Assembly (NCBI GenBank): GCA_963383645.1
Contig: OY726572.1
Location: 28,650,792-28,714,791, forward strand
DNA: 64,000 nucleotides
DNA from: Muscardinus avellanarius
Taxonomy: Eukaryota; Chordata; Mammalia; Rodentia; Gliridae
Direction of reading: 5' to 3'
The position numbers and the translations under genes were made by a program. Position 1 is the stretch's first letter. Every line of letters begins with the position of its first letter. Below are positions 33,779 through 46,076 of this stretch, one piece after another. Under the pieces are notes generated by a model, which ran no database searches, had not been told where the DNA came from, and worked only from the letters and a program-made list of their open reading frames with translations.

Positions 33779-33960
33779 GACACTGGAGATTGACCAGGGA
33801 TATTCTAACCCTGAGCTACGCCCCTATCCCTATTTTATTATTTTTATTTGATACAGGATCTCATTAGTTTGATAAGAGTCTCAGTACTTGCTGAGGCTGT
33901 CCATGAACCTGCGATTCTCCCAAGTACTGGGATTACAAGCATGAGCCACAATGCCTGGCT
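33779..33960 (-). mobile_element. B1-ID chimeric SINE
   Basis: Antisense 'ctgagctacgcccctatcc' (ID) and 'gggattacaagcatgagcc' (B1) are visible. Confidence 0.85.
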
Positions 33961-33964
33961 GTAA

Positions 33965-34220
33965 AGAACTATCATTTTAAGAGTATTTCAGAATTTTATC
34001 AGGCTGAAACTTGTTCACCGTATTTTTAAATATTAACATATAATGTGTGTGATTTTATAAAATTTATTTGGAGAATAAAACCACAAGTGTCGAAAACAAT
34101 GAGATTGACAATTCAGCTTCTGTCCAAGCTTCCTTTATAACTCTAAGTGCTAAGCAGATCATGTGCCTCGTTAGTCTCAGGATAATATCAGGTGAAGCCA
34201 TTTCAAAGGATGTATATATT

Positions 34221-34277
<57 letters not shown>

Positions 34278-36475
34278 CTTTTCTTCCAATATAAATGTTC
34301 ATTAAGAAAGCATTTATGGTTCAGCAATTGTGCCAAATGTTTTTTTATATAACCCATATTAATTATTGTTCTTACTGCATGCTCTAACTCCTATTGATTC
34401 CATTTTGCAGAAAAGGGTACAGAAAACAAAGGAAGAAACAGACAAAAAATTTACAGAATTTAGTACAGAGAATATCTACACAAGAGATACTAAGATTATT
34501 TTTAAAATCTGGAATAAACATCTAGGAGGAAAAAAGAACAAATATAAATGACTTTAAATAATTATTGAGTACTTTAAACTTTAACAAAAATACTTTAATA
34601 TAATATAAAAAGACCTGGGCACAATAGTAAAGAAAGCACACATGTTGTAAGGTTTTATGAAAAATGACTAAAATCCTGATATAAGTCAGATTCTACTATA
34701 TCTATTACATATGTTTAAATTTTATTAGTGAAAATAACTAAACAGATAATAAAATATCTCTTGAAAAACAATTGAGCGAATTAGAGACAAAACTGATAAT
34801 TCAAAAGAGTAAAAAGGCAAAAATAGAGAAAATAGAGAGAGAAGTAGGAATTTTGAATAGTAATGATACTCAGTTACATTATATTTACATAAAATATAAT
34901 TATAGTTATTATGCTAACTTATAATTTACTATAACCAATACTAATCAATTAGATTAGTAATAATCAATAAGATAATAAATTTGAATACACAGAAAAATAA
35001 TCTATATGCTGCTTAGAAAAAATATATATTAAATATAAAGATGTTAAAACTTCGAAAATAAAAGGAACAGTTATTCCGTGAAAATATTTACCTAATGAAA
35101 GCCAGTATAAAAGGAATAAAAAACCTAATTAAACCTTAATAGCAAAAATCAATAGTCAAAATAAGAGAAAGAAAATTGTTAGGATTATTTTTTAAAGTGA
35201 CCATCACTGAAGATGTTTTTAGATATTGAAAAGATAATGACACATCATTATGAATAACGTTATGTCAAAAAAGTTGGAAAATTATACATAATGGATAAAT
35301 TGCTTTTAAAAAGTAACAAAATGTCAAAAGAAATATAATTTCTGAACAGTCTAATATCTATTAAAATTAAGCCTATAATTAAACCATCATAAATTTCTTA
35401 TGATGTCCAAATAGCTTTGCCAATTAATTTTTCCAAACTTTTAAAAAGAAATAACAATGCTTATTCCTAAACTTTACTGAGGAATAAAAATGGACATATG
35501 CCCTCATTTATTGTAGGAGGCCAGCAAAATCTCAATAGCAAAATCTATTAAGGATAACACACAGAAAGCAAACTATTTCTCTCCTGAACATTGATGTAAA
35601 AATAAGTCAGAAATTAATCCAGAAATATAGACAGAGAATCAAGGTAAGCAAGTGAGTAAAATGAGGAAATAATAGAAAGTATCTAATAGTAAATTAAAGA
35701 AATAAAATTGGTTTTGATTGTTCAATGTTTTCTCAAAACAGATAATCTCACAATACTCAAGAACAGAGATAAAAATGTACAAATACCTCTTAGGAATTGA
35801 AACTGAAAGACCAAGACCAAGCAAGGTCTTATCTTGCAAGCTTTTCATGGATACATAAGCTTTTCATGAATTCATATCCTCATATTCTCATATTTTCTCT
35901 CTCTTTCTCTGTCTTTATCTTTTATATTCTCCTTCTTTATCTCTCTCATTCCTTCTCTTTCTCCCTCTGCATACATATTTTTAAACAGATGCTTCTTTAA
36001 CAATTATAATATTTTTCATGCAGTATTTAAATATATGAGCCATATAAGTGAATTTTAAAATATAGTAATAACTATAAGATATATAACATGATAATGAAAT
36101 AAACTCTGTTGAAATTTACCATGTTCCTGCTATTTTCCAAGAGGTAAAAATCCCCTAAGTCCCATATCAATAATTTTTTTCTTTAATTTTTCTTAGGTTC
36201 TGTTGTAATCTCAAACAAAAATTCTCTGATAAAGGAAAACCTCTTGGTTACTAAATCAGGAGCTATCAAAGCCTGCAATTCTGAGGCAATTTTATGTTTT
36301 GTCCTTAGGGTCCAGTTTAATCATTCAACTGCCTGTGTGGTAGGGTTAGCTATCAGTGTCCTCTCAGGTGTTAGCTTTCATCTAGATATATCTAGTACCT
36401 TCCTATTGATACTTTTGTTCATGGAATTGGGAAGTGTCCAACATTGAAGGGTATTTTCCTGTAGAGATAAAGATG
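33965..36475. other. very AT-rich sequence with one TA tract
   Basis: Nothing recognised apart from the (TA)n at 34230-34275. The paired open frames over that tract on both strands are low-complexity artefacts. Confidence 0.45.
34230..34275. repeat. (TA)n microsatellite
   Basis: About 23 TA units. Confidence 0.95.
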
Positions 36476-36482
36476 ACACTAT

Positions 36483-36521
<39 letters not shown>

Positions 36522-36710
36522 TTTTTGGTGGTACTGGGGTTCCTGGAAGCCCTTCTTCCTCCGGGCTACACTCCCAGACCTATTTTATATTTTTGAAACT
36601 GGGTCTCTTACGCCAGCGCGGCTGGCTTCGAACCTTGCGATCCTCCTGTCTCCGCCTCCCAAGCGCGGGGATTACAAGTGTGCACCACCACGCCCCGCAA
36701 AGATAACACT
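36469..36710 (-). mobile_element. young-type B1-ID SINE with (TTTA)n tail and TSD
   Basis: The SINE body is at 36527-36698. Its tail on the minus strand is an AAAT-type tract (36481-36526). AAAGATGACACT (36469-36480) and AAAGATAACACT (36699-36710) flank it as the target duplication. CpG sites in the B1 half are largely intact, a sign of youth. Confidence 0.92.
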
Positions 36711-36765
36711 TTCTTAATTTCTTGATTCATATAAATATATGAATCAAGATTGTAGGGGCATACAT

Positions 36766-36768
<3 letters not shown>

Positions 36769-36828
<60 letters not shown>

Positions 36829-36829
36829 A
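36769..36829. repeat. (CA)n(TA)n microsatellite
   Basis: About 22 CA units followed by a short TA tract. Confidence 0.95.
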
Positions 36830-37082
36830 TCTAGCAATGGTCTAGTTTGCCCTTTAGGAAAATAACTCCTTTTTTTCAAATCTACCAGGCTCTTCATTTT
36901 TTTTTTTTTTTATAATCTACTCATGGAAAAATCTAGTATTCCTAAATGTTTAATAAATCTTCCTATTACTTGAGTTTTTCATATGATATTGTTGCCTGTT
37001 TTATTTTGAAATTTCTATCTAGTATGAAATCAAGTTACTGGGTCCATAATCTGTTTTTGGTGGTGGGCGGAGAGGCAGTGGA

Positions 37083-37290
37083 CACTGGAGATTTAATTAA
37101 AGGGCATTCTGCCTCTGAGTTATACTCCCAATCCTTTTTAATTATTTATTTCTTATTTTGAAACAGGGTCTTGATAAATTGCAGAGGATTTCACTAAAAT
37201 TCTGAGGCTGTCTTTTAATCCACAATCTTCTTGTATGAACCTCTCAAAAACTAGGGTTACAGGCATGTATCACCATGCCCTGTTTTTGTG
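37083..37290 (-). mobile_element. B1-ID SINE, diverged
   Basis: Antisense ID ('gcctctgagttatactcc') and B1 ('agggttacaggcatgtatc') words. Confidence 0.8.
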
Positions 37291-37572
37291 ACTTCATTAT
37301 ATAACGTGTGTCTCATCATTTACAATTTCTGTGCTTAAGAATTCCTCATCTATTAAACTAGAATAATATTGCTTCTCATAGGGTTTTTGGGAAAAGTGAC
37401 TTCATATCAATTCCAAAAGTTTGCTTTAGATATAATAAGTGTACAAAATATTAACCACTCTCATCATTTCTATCCTATTACATTATACTTCCAGGAGTTT
37501 TCTTACATTTTCAATCATTCTTTAATCCTTAACATATTCAGCTATGGGTGCTACTCAAGTCAAGAGTTTCTG

Positions 37573-37764
37573 AGCTGGGCGTGGCGACACATGCTTTTAA
37601 TTCTAGCATTAGGGAGGCTGAGACCAGATGATCGTGGTTCGCAGACAGCCTCAGCCACTTAGTGAGGCCCTCCGCAACTCAATGAGACCCTGTTTTAAAA
37701 TAAAGAATAAAAAAAATGGGCAGGTGATGTAGCTCGGAGGTCAAATGCCTCTGGGATCCATCCC

Positions 37765-37811
<47 letters not shown>
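37573..37811 (+). mobile_element. B1-ID SINE with (CA)n tail and TSD
   Basis: The body is at 37573-37769 and a CA tract at 37768-37811 forms its tail. GAGTTTCTG before it and after the CA tract is the target duplication, so the CA tract lies within the inserted unit. Confidence 0.9.
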
Positions 37812-37814
<3 letters not shown>

Positions 37815-37854
37815 TTTCTGGAATAAGAAAGATTTTAGCCTTGGATGTCTTTCT

Positions 37855-38372
37855 GTATTTGTTACTTTTATATTTTTTGTTTTTTATTTTTAATATTGCA
37901 TTGTAATCATAAATCTTAATGAAGCAGAAGATGGTAGAGGCATACATGCACACATCACCCAATTAGCCCTTAGGCAATTCCCTCCCCATTGCCTCCCCCT
38001 CCCTTCTTCTCATGTTTGGCTTAGTGATTGACTTGGATAAGTTTGTCAATGAACATCATGCAAATTAGGGAATTTCCCTCTTCCCCACTCTCATCCCCCT
38101 CAGTTAGGTCACCTTATGTGCTCATCTATAGTATCTCCTTCTTTGTCTAGAGCTCCTCCTATGACCCATTTTCTCCCTAGCTTCTGCATATTAGGAAGAG
38201 CATCCAACTTATTATATTTAGTGACTGACTAATCTTACTTATCATAATGTCCTCCAGTTCCATCCATTTCCCTATAAATGATGTAATTGTTTTTCTTTAT
38301 GGCTTAGTAAAATTCCATTGTGTATATATTCATTCATTCATCTGTTGATGGACATCTTGGCTGGCTTTTGTA
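37855..38372 (-). mobile_element. L1 3'UTR and ORF2 end
   Basis: Read on the minus strand: 'gatggacatc...acagatgaatg' (ORF2 end), then a G-rich 3'UTR run and an A-rich end at about 37855. It is useful as a reference for the tail of the composite element. Confidence 0.8.
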
Positions 38373-38397
38373 AATAACCAGAAGCCAACTAATACAA

Positions 38398-38640
38398 TTA
38401 GATATTTCCTCTCTCCACTTTGGTTACCACATGCTTCAAGTCTTTGATACTTCCCATAGCAAAGGAAATGAAGGAAGTTAAGGAATACACCATCCAAAGA
38501 TCAGAATAGTCCTTTGCTTTGAGAATACCTTGGTTTGGGAGCATATTTCTTGCTAACTTTAAAAGGCTGGCCTCTGCATTTGCCTGTTTCTTCATAAAAA
38601 CCTTTTACCCATATGGACTTACTGGTAAGATGTCCTAGTG
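38398..38640 (-). other. unassigned segment with open frames
   Basis: Two minus-strand frames stay open for about 65 codons here, next to an L1 end. I recognise no protein. It could be a processed-pseudogene scrap or chance. Confidence 0.25.
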
Positions 38641-38671
38641 TCACTCAAGATTCAAGATTCAAAAATGGCAT

Positions 38672-38881
38672 AGTTGGGCATGGTGGAACAGACTTGTAAT
38701 CCCAGCATTTAGGAGGCTGAAACTGGAGGATCGCTATTCACGGACAGTCTCAGCTACTTAGTGAGGCTCTCCGCAACTTAGTGAGACCCTGTTTAAAAAA
38801 AAAAAAAAAAAAAAAAGAATAAAAAATAGGGCAGGGAGTGTAGCTCAGAGGTTGAATTCCCCTGAGTTCCATTCTCAGACC
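38672..38881 (+). mobile_element. B1-ID chimeric SINE
   Basis: Full length, with a long internal A-run (about 38794-38816) between the B1 and ID halves. Confidence 0.9.
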
Positions 38882-38900
38882 CACAAAAATAAAAAAGGAT

Positions 38901-39086
38901 GAGCCAGGCGTGGTGGCGCACGCTTGTAATCCCCGCACTTGGGAGGCAGAGACAGGAGGATCGCGCAGGTTCGAAGCCAGCCGCGCTGGCTTAAGAGACC
39001 CTGTTTCAAAAATATAAAATAGGTCTGGGAGTGTAGCCCAGAGGTAAAGGGGCTTCCAGGAACCCCAGTACCACACACACACACAA

Positions 39087-39126
<40 letters not shown>

Positions 39127-39128
39127 AA
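38901..39128 (+). mobile_element. young-type B1-ID SINE with (CA)n(AATA)n tail
   Basis: The body is 38901-39074, very close to the subfamily consensus and rich in intact CpG. It is followed by a short CA tract and about ten AATA units. It lies only some 20 bp after another SINE. Confidence 0.92.
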
Positions 39129-39129
39129 A

Positions 39130-39505
39130 AGAATGGCAGCTTATCTTTTGATAATTGCCAATTTGTGCCTCTAGACTTTTTCTCTCGTAGGAGTTCCAAT
39201 TATAGTTTCAAAATTTAAAGGGGTGTCTACACAAACACATTTCTGTTCACACAAATCAATCGTTTATTCAGATAGATCAGCTCACATACTGCTTCTCCCA
39301 TTCTTCTAAGAGAACCCTTGATTCCAGCCAGCCAGATGTAAGATCTTGGCATTACCTTTAATTCAGCCTGTCCCTGAATGGTGTAGTGTCTATAGCCATG
39401 TCAGACTGCTGACTTTTCTATAATATTCTACTTTCAGTTCTTTTTCAAGTACACCCATCACATTGTGGGACTTTTGCAAAGGTATCTTCTCTGGTTTCAT
39501 CCTGC
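39130..39505. other. no feature recognised
   Basis: Unique-looking sequence with stops in all frames. Confidence 0.45.
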
Positions 39506-39510
39506 CTTGG

Positions 39511-39829
39511 TGTGGGAGCCCACAGGAAGTACAGACTGGCAATAAAGACATGACTCCATGCAGCCACAGACGTGCATACATCTTGCACAGTCATGGATCT
39601 GTATATAATTGGGTAACTATGACTAGGCAAAGTGTAACATGCATGCACATGTCACCCTGGCATGGACATGTGCCATTTTGCCCAGAATCCTACATAAAAG
39701 ATGGGTCTATGAATAAAGTTTTTTTTTTTGTTCTTCAGATAGCAGCTCCATGCATGCCCTTCTCAGTGGAGATGTCTTTGTCTAAACCTCCTCTGCAACC
39801 ATAGCTGGCCTCTGACAGGGCCCCTGACA
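39511..39829 (+). mobile_element. possible solo LTR
   Basis: The block opens 'tgtgggagcccacagg' and closes 'gggcccctgaca' (TG...CA). It has a TATA-like 'acataaaag' at about 39693 and AATAAA near 39712 followed by a T-run, the order expected of an LTR. No target duplication is visible at these ends, so boundaries and class (ERV2-like by the first bases) are uncertain. Confidence 0.4.
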
Positions 39830-40195
39830 TCTGGCCTCTGCACAGCCAGGTTCCATAGATATTCTTCTGATCACATGAATCTTCATCTTGAGGGCCTTCA
39901 GCACCTCTCAGTTCTCCATCACTCAAAATGTCTGCTTTACTTATCAGGTCTTCTTTAACGTGTTTCTTCATAAACAACATTAGTTTTCAAAAGTTCTCAG
40001 GATATTCCTTTTGCTTTTGCTTCAGCCAAGTTACTTATGTTTAGTGTACTAATTTATTATGCTATTTCATTAACTTGTACAACCTCCTATTTGTTTTTAT
40101 TTTCCATTCCCTCAAATGTTTCAATCTGTGCATCTCAAATTTGACCAGACTTCACAATCTCAATGTAACACACACTTCTTTGAGTGGTATGTACT
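39830..40195. other. no feature recognised
   Basis: AT-rich sequence without a clear repeat or gene. Confidence 0.45.
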
Positions 40196-40196
40196 T

Positions 40197-40425
40197 TATT
40201 ATTTATTTATTTATTTATTTAGTAGTAAAGTTTGGATCCAGAGGAATTCTACCCCTGAGCTACTTATCTAGCCATATTTTTTTTTTAATTTAGAAACATG
40301 CTTGAGACAGAGTTTCTCTAAATTGCTGAAACCTTGCTAAATTTCTGAGATTGGCCTCAACCTGAGATTCTCCTATCTCAACCTGCAAGCCCTGGGATTA
40401 CAGGTGTGTACCACCATGCTTGGTT
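40197..40425 (-). mobile_element. B1-ID SINE with (TTTA)n tail
   Basis: The antisense SINE body is at about 40222-40425, with an AAAT-type tail on the minus strand at 40197-40221. Confidence 0.85.
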
Positions 40426-40429
40426 TAGG

Positions 40430-40968
40430 TCCTCTACTTTACTCAGAGTTTTATGTGTCTCTGTCTCCCCTCAGCAAATATCTACTGTTGGTAAAATCAA
40501 TTTAGCATTTAAATACTGACAACTGCATACACTCAAAATGCATTTGTTTTCCCCTTACATAGGTAATGTGAAAATGCATCCTTCTTCTGGTCCTATGTCT
40601 GCGTTAGTCTTGCTACTCCTTCTCAATTCTAAGTTTTCTCTATAGTATTTTCTTTTTAAATTGGTTGGTATACACATAGCAGAAAAGATCAATCTATAAT
40701 AGCACTGATGATAGATAATTGTTGTATGATTTTGGTAATAGGCATATATAGTGCACACATGTTCTCATCAAAGCATGTAATGTATGTAAATAAGGATATT
40801 TTTAACCAAAAATAAATTAGATAAAAAACAAATTTCATTGAAGGATTTTTTACATTTGAAGCTAGTACCAGGAGGGAGCATAAAAGAACCTTCTGTTCCT
40901 CTAAAAGTTCTAAAACTATGAACTGAGTGGTGGTTACATAGTTGAATAGTATTAAAAAAAATACATAT
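40430..40968. other. AT-rich sequence, nothing recognised
   Basis: The minus-strand frames here (67-106 codons) have low-complexity hydrophobic translations and no motif. Confidence 0.45.
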
Positions 40969-40970
40969 AT

Positions 40971-41149
40971 AGTGGTAATGGGTGTTGAACGCAAGCATTC
41001 TACCTCCAAGAAACACCCCAGCCCTATTTTTATTCTTTGTTTTGAAACAGGGCCTCACTAAGTATCTAATGTTATCCTCCAATCTACTATCCTCCTTTCT
41101 CATCCTCTCATGCACTAGGATTACAAGTATACACCACCACACCTGGCTC
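40971..41149 (-). mobile_element. B1-ID chimeric SINE
   Basis: Antisense ID ('gcattctacctccaag') and B1 ('aggattacaagtatacacc') halves. It is moderately diverged. Confidence 0.85.
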
Positions 41150-42868
41150 ATTTAAAATTTAACTGCTTTACAATATGAGGCATAACTAAAAAATAAACTT
41201 GGAGGACACTTAAACCAAATAAGAATGAACAATTTCAATATCCATTAAGGGAAAAGGAAATTAGTGGTAGAGAAGGTAACATTGTAAATAGAATACCATT
41301 CTGTAAATTAATTCATCATTTAAGATAGACTTGCTGTTTCTGTGGCTTGTGAATCACCCTATAGTCACTAAATAAAGACCTAAAATAAAAATTCAAAAGC
41401 CTAAAAATACCTACATGTGGTAACTTCTAGTAAGAAAATATTCAATAAAGTAATGGCAGTAACTATGGGATATACTTCTGGTAGAGTGATGAGAGGGTAA
41501 TAATCATATCTTAGAGTTATATGTGCCCTAAAAGCATAGGCAGTGCTTTTATATTCCCAATATGGTGCCTAAAACCATTCTATGAGCTACTTAAGTCAAA
41601 CAGCTTTGTCTTTATTTCAAAGAGAATATTAAAATTTAGAAAAGATGCATCATTAGCACAAAGTTCTATGTTAATGGATAACTCAGAGATAGAGTTAATG
41701 AATACTTCTCCCCAACTTCTCCCTTTAGTAAATTAGATATACAATTTCACAACCATTTACCGACATCATTAAACATATATAAACTCATGAGGGAGTAGGG
41801 CCAAGACCTAAGCAGAATGATGATTTTTACATTGTTTTATTTCTCCTCCCCCAGTGCCCTGCCCCTTTCTGTTGCTTCAGTGCTACTGACAGTTCTTATT
41901 TGGATATTTTCCTTAGCAGACAATAATTTCAGCAAAATATCCCTGATTTCTCACCTTTGTGACTCTTCTGGTCCCTCGCAAAATTTGACTCTTGCATTTG
42001 TGTTAAAAATGTACTTGTTTCAACATTTTGATAAATACGTATTAGGAAACACTAGTTAGTAATGGTATATTGTGCTATGTTTTCCACGAGGGTGCCTTAC
42101 TGTCCTGGGCTTAAAGCACCTCTGCTGAGGGGTGTCTATGTCTCAGAATGCAGATCTCCATCTGTAGGTTAATCATTCCTACAAAGGGTTTCTTTCCTGA
42201 GTCTGATGCCTTGCTTCACTGGAAACAGAGCAGAAGAAGCAGTGCATTTCACTAGGCTGCATTCTGTCCCATTAGAACTCAGAATCGAACTTGAGCCAAA
42301 GAGAGCATCACTCTTGCCTGAGTGAAAAGAGAAGGAGAAAGGAGGAGAGGTGAGAGGAACAAGAGTGGAGAAGCGGAGATGCAAACTTTTGCATTTAGTC
42401 TGTTACAATATCACATATTGTATAACTTCAGAAAAACTCCTGGGTGAAAATAATTGTGTTACATTATGAAATTATGTTTAACTTTATGGATTCTTGAAAT
42501 TGGCCATACCATAATAATCCCTGTCCATTCCTCTATACCTTAAGAAGATTAAAGTATAAAGAATATTATGTGTGATTCATTAAGTCTCAGTAGTATAGAT
42601 ATGCTTTAATATGGCTTCAAAGTCATAATTAAAACAGGAGGAAAGCTTCCATGCATAAGACTTGGCTCCCTTTTGGTATTTTCTGAGTATTTATTTTAGG
42701 ATAGGGAGGAGTCCTCATCTTAGCACTACCCCTCTCAAAATCTCTTACTGGTAGTCCTAACACATAAAGTCAACCCTACCAGATATGAAAATAAAATGTG
42801 TCTTAAAAATATTCTTAAATATAACATGCAAACACTTTCATCACAAAAAAATAAAAGGGTAAAAAAGT
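41150..42868. other. no gene or repeat recognised
   Basis: AT-rich with a less AT-rich patch at about 42090-42370. No motif or family could be assigned. Confidence 0.45.
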
Positions 42869-42871
42869 ATC

Positions 42872-42950
42872 TGTTGGCACTGTAGCTTAGTGGTAGAGTG
42901 CTTGTCTACCATATGTAAATATTGATCTCAGCACAGGAAAAAAAATCACG
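42872..42950 (+). mobile_element. solitary ID-type SINE
   Basis: 'ggcactgtagcttagtgg' followed by 'agagtgcttgtctacc' is a tRNA-Ala-derived ID monomer without a B1 half, followed by an A-run. Confidence 0.75.
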
Positions 42951-42951
42951 T

Positions 42952-43585
42952 AGCCAGTCCTGTCCTAAGTGATAATAATCCAAAGGATGGAACTCTTTTG
43001 TGCATAATGCTGAAGAGGTGCCAGAATATTTTTTTTTTCTTCTGAAACATCTCCCTGTTATTTCAGGCTATTATCTATGAGTGCCAAGTGCCTTCATTCC
43101 TCAGTTGTGCACCAACAAATGTCTGTTCTTACGGATGTTTTACCCAGCAGGGGCCATTACAGCCTTAGCTCCAGATTGCAGACCAAATCCACAGAGCATA
43201 TGGCATTTGGGGAAATGAATGTGAACTGTTCTTCACTCTTTCTCTATGGGAAGCTTATTTCCCTCTCCTCTGGATTTTTTTTTTTACTTTATGGTAAAGA
43301 TTTCGGAAACCATGAATTGTTTATTAATGAGTGTGATCAGGCAGACACAAGTTTTTAGAACCATTTGAGTTAAAATTAATTCTAGGTAAAATAAATCAAT
43401 GAAATACTTTAGAATAAAATAACCAGACTGCTATTTTACCTGTGTAGCCTCAGGATATTATCTAAACAATTGAAAAATTCTATCTACTGAAACAACTGAA
43501 AACAGGAGTCCAGAAAAATAGAGTAAGGTCTTGATCCTAGACAAAACAGTATTCATCACCCAGACCAATTAATCCTCCATATGTT
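42952..43585. other. no feature recognised
   Basis: The 93-codon frame at 43077-43358 has no recognised domain. Confidence 0.4.
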
Positions 43586-43589
43586 GATA

Positions 43590-43761
43590 GAGTCAGTTGA
43601 GGCAAATCACATCTATCCAGAATACCTTACTCAGTTCATTATTCAGGAATTTTATACTTGGGGAATCCCACTGCCTAAGCAAGGAACATGTCCTTTCATG
43701 TCATGGACAAATGTATTTCTTCACATTTGTGAGTAAAGGGGAGAGAAAAGTTTATTCCTGA
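43590..43761. repeat. ~170-bp block, first of two copies
   Basis: It shares about 95% of its bases by eye with 45907-46076, including 'cccactgcctaagcaag' and 'acatttgtgagtaaagggga'. It is not a family I recognise. Confidence 0.85.
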
Positions 43762-43929
43762 TCAAAATCAAATGATGGCACTACATGTTGCTGTTGGTAA
43801 GTCATCTTCTTTGAACCAAATTCAAACAGGTATAATTTCCACAGAGGCAATCTGACTTTTCTTATTGTATTCATGTTTGGAGGGGAGATGTTGCAATAAT
43901 TTATTATAATCTAAATATCTAGGAACAAA

Positions 43930-44400
43930 ATAAATTTGCTATTGTTTTTTTTAAAGATTCTGGATGCATCTCTTTGATTTTTGCCTTTACTATCACATGC
44001 TAATTCTCAGGTAATGTTAGTCCTTGAAATTTGATTTTGTCTTTCAATATTACCTTGGCTCTTCTGGGTTTTTTGCTCTTCTATGTAAATATTAGAATTG
44101 ATTTACTAATAGTCACAAAATAAACTACTGATATATTTTTTGGTGGTACTGGGGTTCCTAGAAACCCTTCTATCTTCGGGCTACACTCCCAGACCTATTT
44201 TTATATATTTTTTTATTTGGAAACAGGGTCTCTTAAGCCAGTGAGGCTGTCTTCGAACCTCTGAGATCCTCTTGTCTCCACCTCCCAAGTGTGAGGATTA
44301 CAAGCGTGTGCCACCACGCCTGGTACCTACTGATATTTTTATTGGTAGTATATGAATCCAAATGTTTTCTGTTTTATAAGAATTCCAGTCAATGGATTAG
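43930..44400 (-). mobile_element. old L1 ORF2 fragment split by a SINE
   Basis: Words such as 'cttctgggttttttgctctt' and 'taaatattagaattga' also occur in the L1 at 46.6-46.74 kb. The SINE at 44141-44324 interrupts it. Confidence 0.65.
44141..44324 (-). mobile_element. young-type B1-ID SINE with TSD
   Basis: It has subfamily words in antisense ('ggggttcctagaaaccct'). CTACTGATATTTT-like copies flank it (from 44124 and from 44327). Confidence 0.9.
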
Positions 44401-44404
44401 ATTA

Positions 44405-45070
44405 CAGGATGACTTTGCCTTCACTTGATTACATCTGTACATACCCTACTTCCAAATAAGAAATATTTGCAGGAATGGGTACATGAAACTTTGGGAGACA
44501 TTATTCAATCAAGCCTAGTTCTTTCCATAGTCAGGCATCAGGTGTACTGCTTTAATAGCATGGCCATTAGAACAAAAAATATGTTCAGTACAATTGACAT
44601 TAATAACATTTTGCATACAACAGAGTTTCAAAAACTGACATGTGAAATCATTCAAGGCATTTTCAGAAAGTAAGTAATACAAATAATGTTACGCTCTTTC
44701 AATTCAATTAGGCTTATATGACCATTCACAGTAGCACCGATTTTAGAGGAAGTCAGTAAAAAATATATGCACTTTTTTCACTCACAGTGTTATAAACTGG
44801 CAAAATGATTCATGTATTTAAAACAAATACAATTGTAGGTGAGCTGTATTACTCCTCTTTTTTTCTAGGAACAAAGATGTGTGATATCTGAGGACAAAGT
44901 TCAAGTAGGTAAATTTTTTTCTTCAACAGATCTTGAGCTATAAGCTAGGCTCTAGTTTTGATGTTGAGGATAAATAATAAAAAAGTCTTCATTAAACTGA
45001 CTTTCTTTTGAGAAAACCTACAGTTGTCATTACTAATAAATTAATTCAGTGATTTTTTTCTCATATTGAC
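44405..45070. other. AT-rich sequence, nothing recognised
   Basis: The 82-codon frame at 44425-44673 carries no recognised motif. Confidence 0.4.
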
Positions 45071-45074
45071 TATA

Positions 45075-45415
45075 CTTTTTCAGCTACTTTGGATAAATAC
45101 TAATGAACACAATTTCTGGATTTAATGGTAAGATTATATTTAATTTTGTAAGAAGTTGCCAATGTGAGTTGTGCTATTTTGCATGTCCACCAGCAATGAG
45201 CAAGAATTCCTGTTTCTCCATATTAGATTTACATTTTGTGTTATCAGTGTTATGGTTTTGGCCATTTTAATAGGCATTTAATGGAATTGTTTTATTTTCT
45301 ATTTCAAGAAGGACATAAGGTATAGAAAATATTTTCAAGTACTTATTTGCTATCCTATTTCCTTTGTAGGGTATAGATCTTTAGCTCATTTTAATCAAGG
45401 TTGATTTTTATTGTT
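45075..45415 (-). mobile_element. old L1 ORF2 fragment
   Basis: Antisense words 'tttgcatgtccaccagcaatg' shortened by divergence, then 'aggcatttaatgga'. Confidence 0.65.
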
Positions 45416-45419
45416 GAAG

Positions 45420-45421
<2 letters not shown>

Positions 45422-45461
<40 letters not shown>
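45422..45461. repeat. (TA)n microsatellite
   Basis: About 20 TA units. Confidence 0.95.
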
Positions 45462-45463
<2 letters not shown>

Positions 45464-45540
45464 TAAATATGTATACATACATATCTTAAACCTCAACTGT
45501 ATATATACATATATATATATTTTTTTTTAATTTTTTTTGT

Positions 45541-45738
45541 GTGGGTCTGGGGATGGAACCCAGGAGCATTCCACCTCTGAGCTACACCCACCTGCCCTAT
45601 TTCTTACTCTTTATTTTGAAACCATGTCTCACTGAGTTGTAGAGGACCTCACTAAGTAGCTGAGGCTGTCTGCAAACTGTAATCCTCTAGTCTCAGCCTC
45701 ACATATACTGGAATTACAAGTGTGCGCCACCACGCCTG
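45541..45738 (-). mobile_element. B1-ID chimeric SINE
   Basis: Full-length antisense copy between two TA-rich tracts ('ccacctctgagctacacc', 'ggaattacaagtgtgcgcc'). Confidence 0.88.
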
Positions 45739-45762
45739 ATATATATATATGACTATCAACCT

Positions 45763-45824
<62 letters not shown>

Positions 45825-45905
45825 TATGTATATATATGTATATATACATATATATGTATGTATGTGTATATATATATATATGTATGTATATGTATATCTG
45901 TATAT
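45739..45905. repeat. complex TA/CA/GTAT microsatellite
   Basis: Adjoining (TA)n, (CA)n and ATGTAT-type repeats. The tyrosine/isoleucine/histidine frames on both strands come from it. Confidence 0.92.
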
Positions 45906-45906
45906 T

Positions 45907-46076
45907 GATTCAGTCGAGGCAAATCATATCTCCCCAGAATACCTTACTCTGTTCATTATTCAGGATTTTTATACTTGGGAAATCCCACTGCCTAAGCAAG
46001 AAACATGTCCTTTCATGTCATGGACAAATGTATTTCTTCACATTTGTGAGTAAAGGGGAGAGAAAAGTTTATTCCT
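45907..46076. repeat. ~170-bp block, second of two copies
   Basis: Matches 43590-43761 at about 95% by eye and ends sharply at 'gtttattcctg' in both. The flanks differ: the microsatellite on the left, L1 on the right. Confidence 0.85.

Noticed and set aside
34064..34357. Mirror-image frames of 94 and 97 codons on both strands
   Set aside because: Both run through the same TA microsatellite; low complexity.
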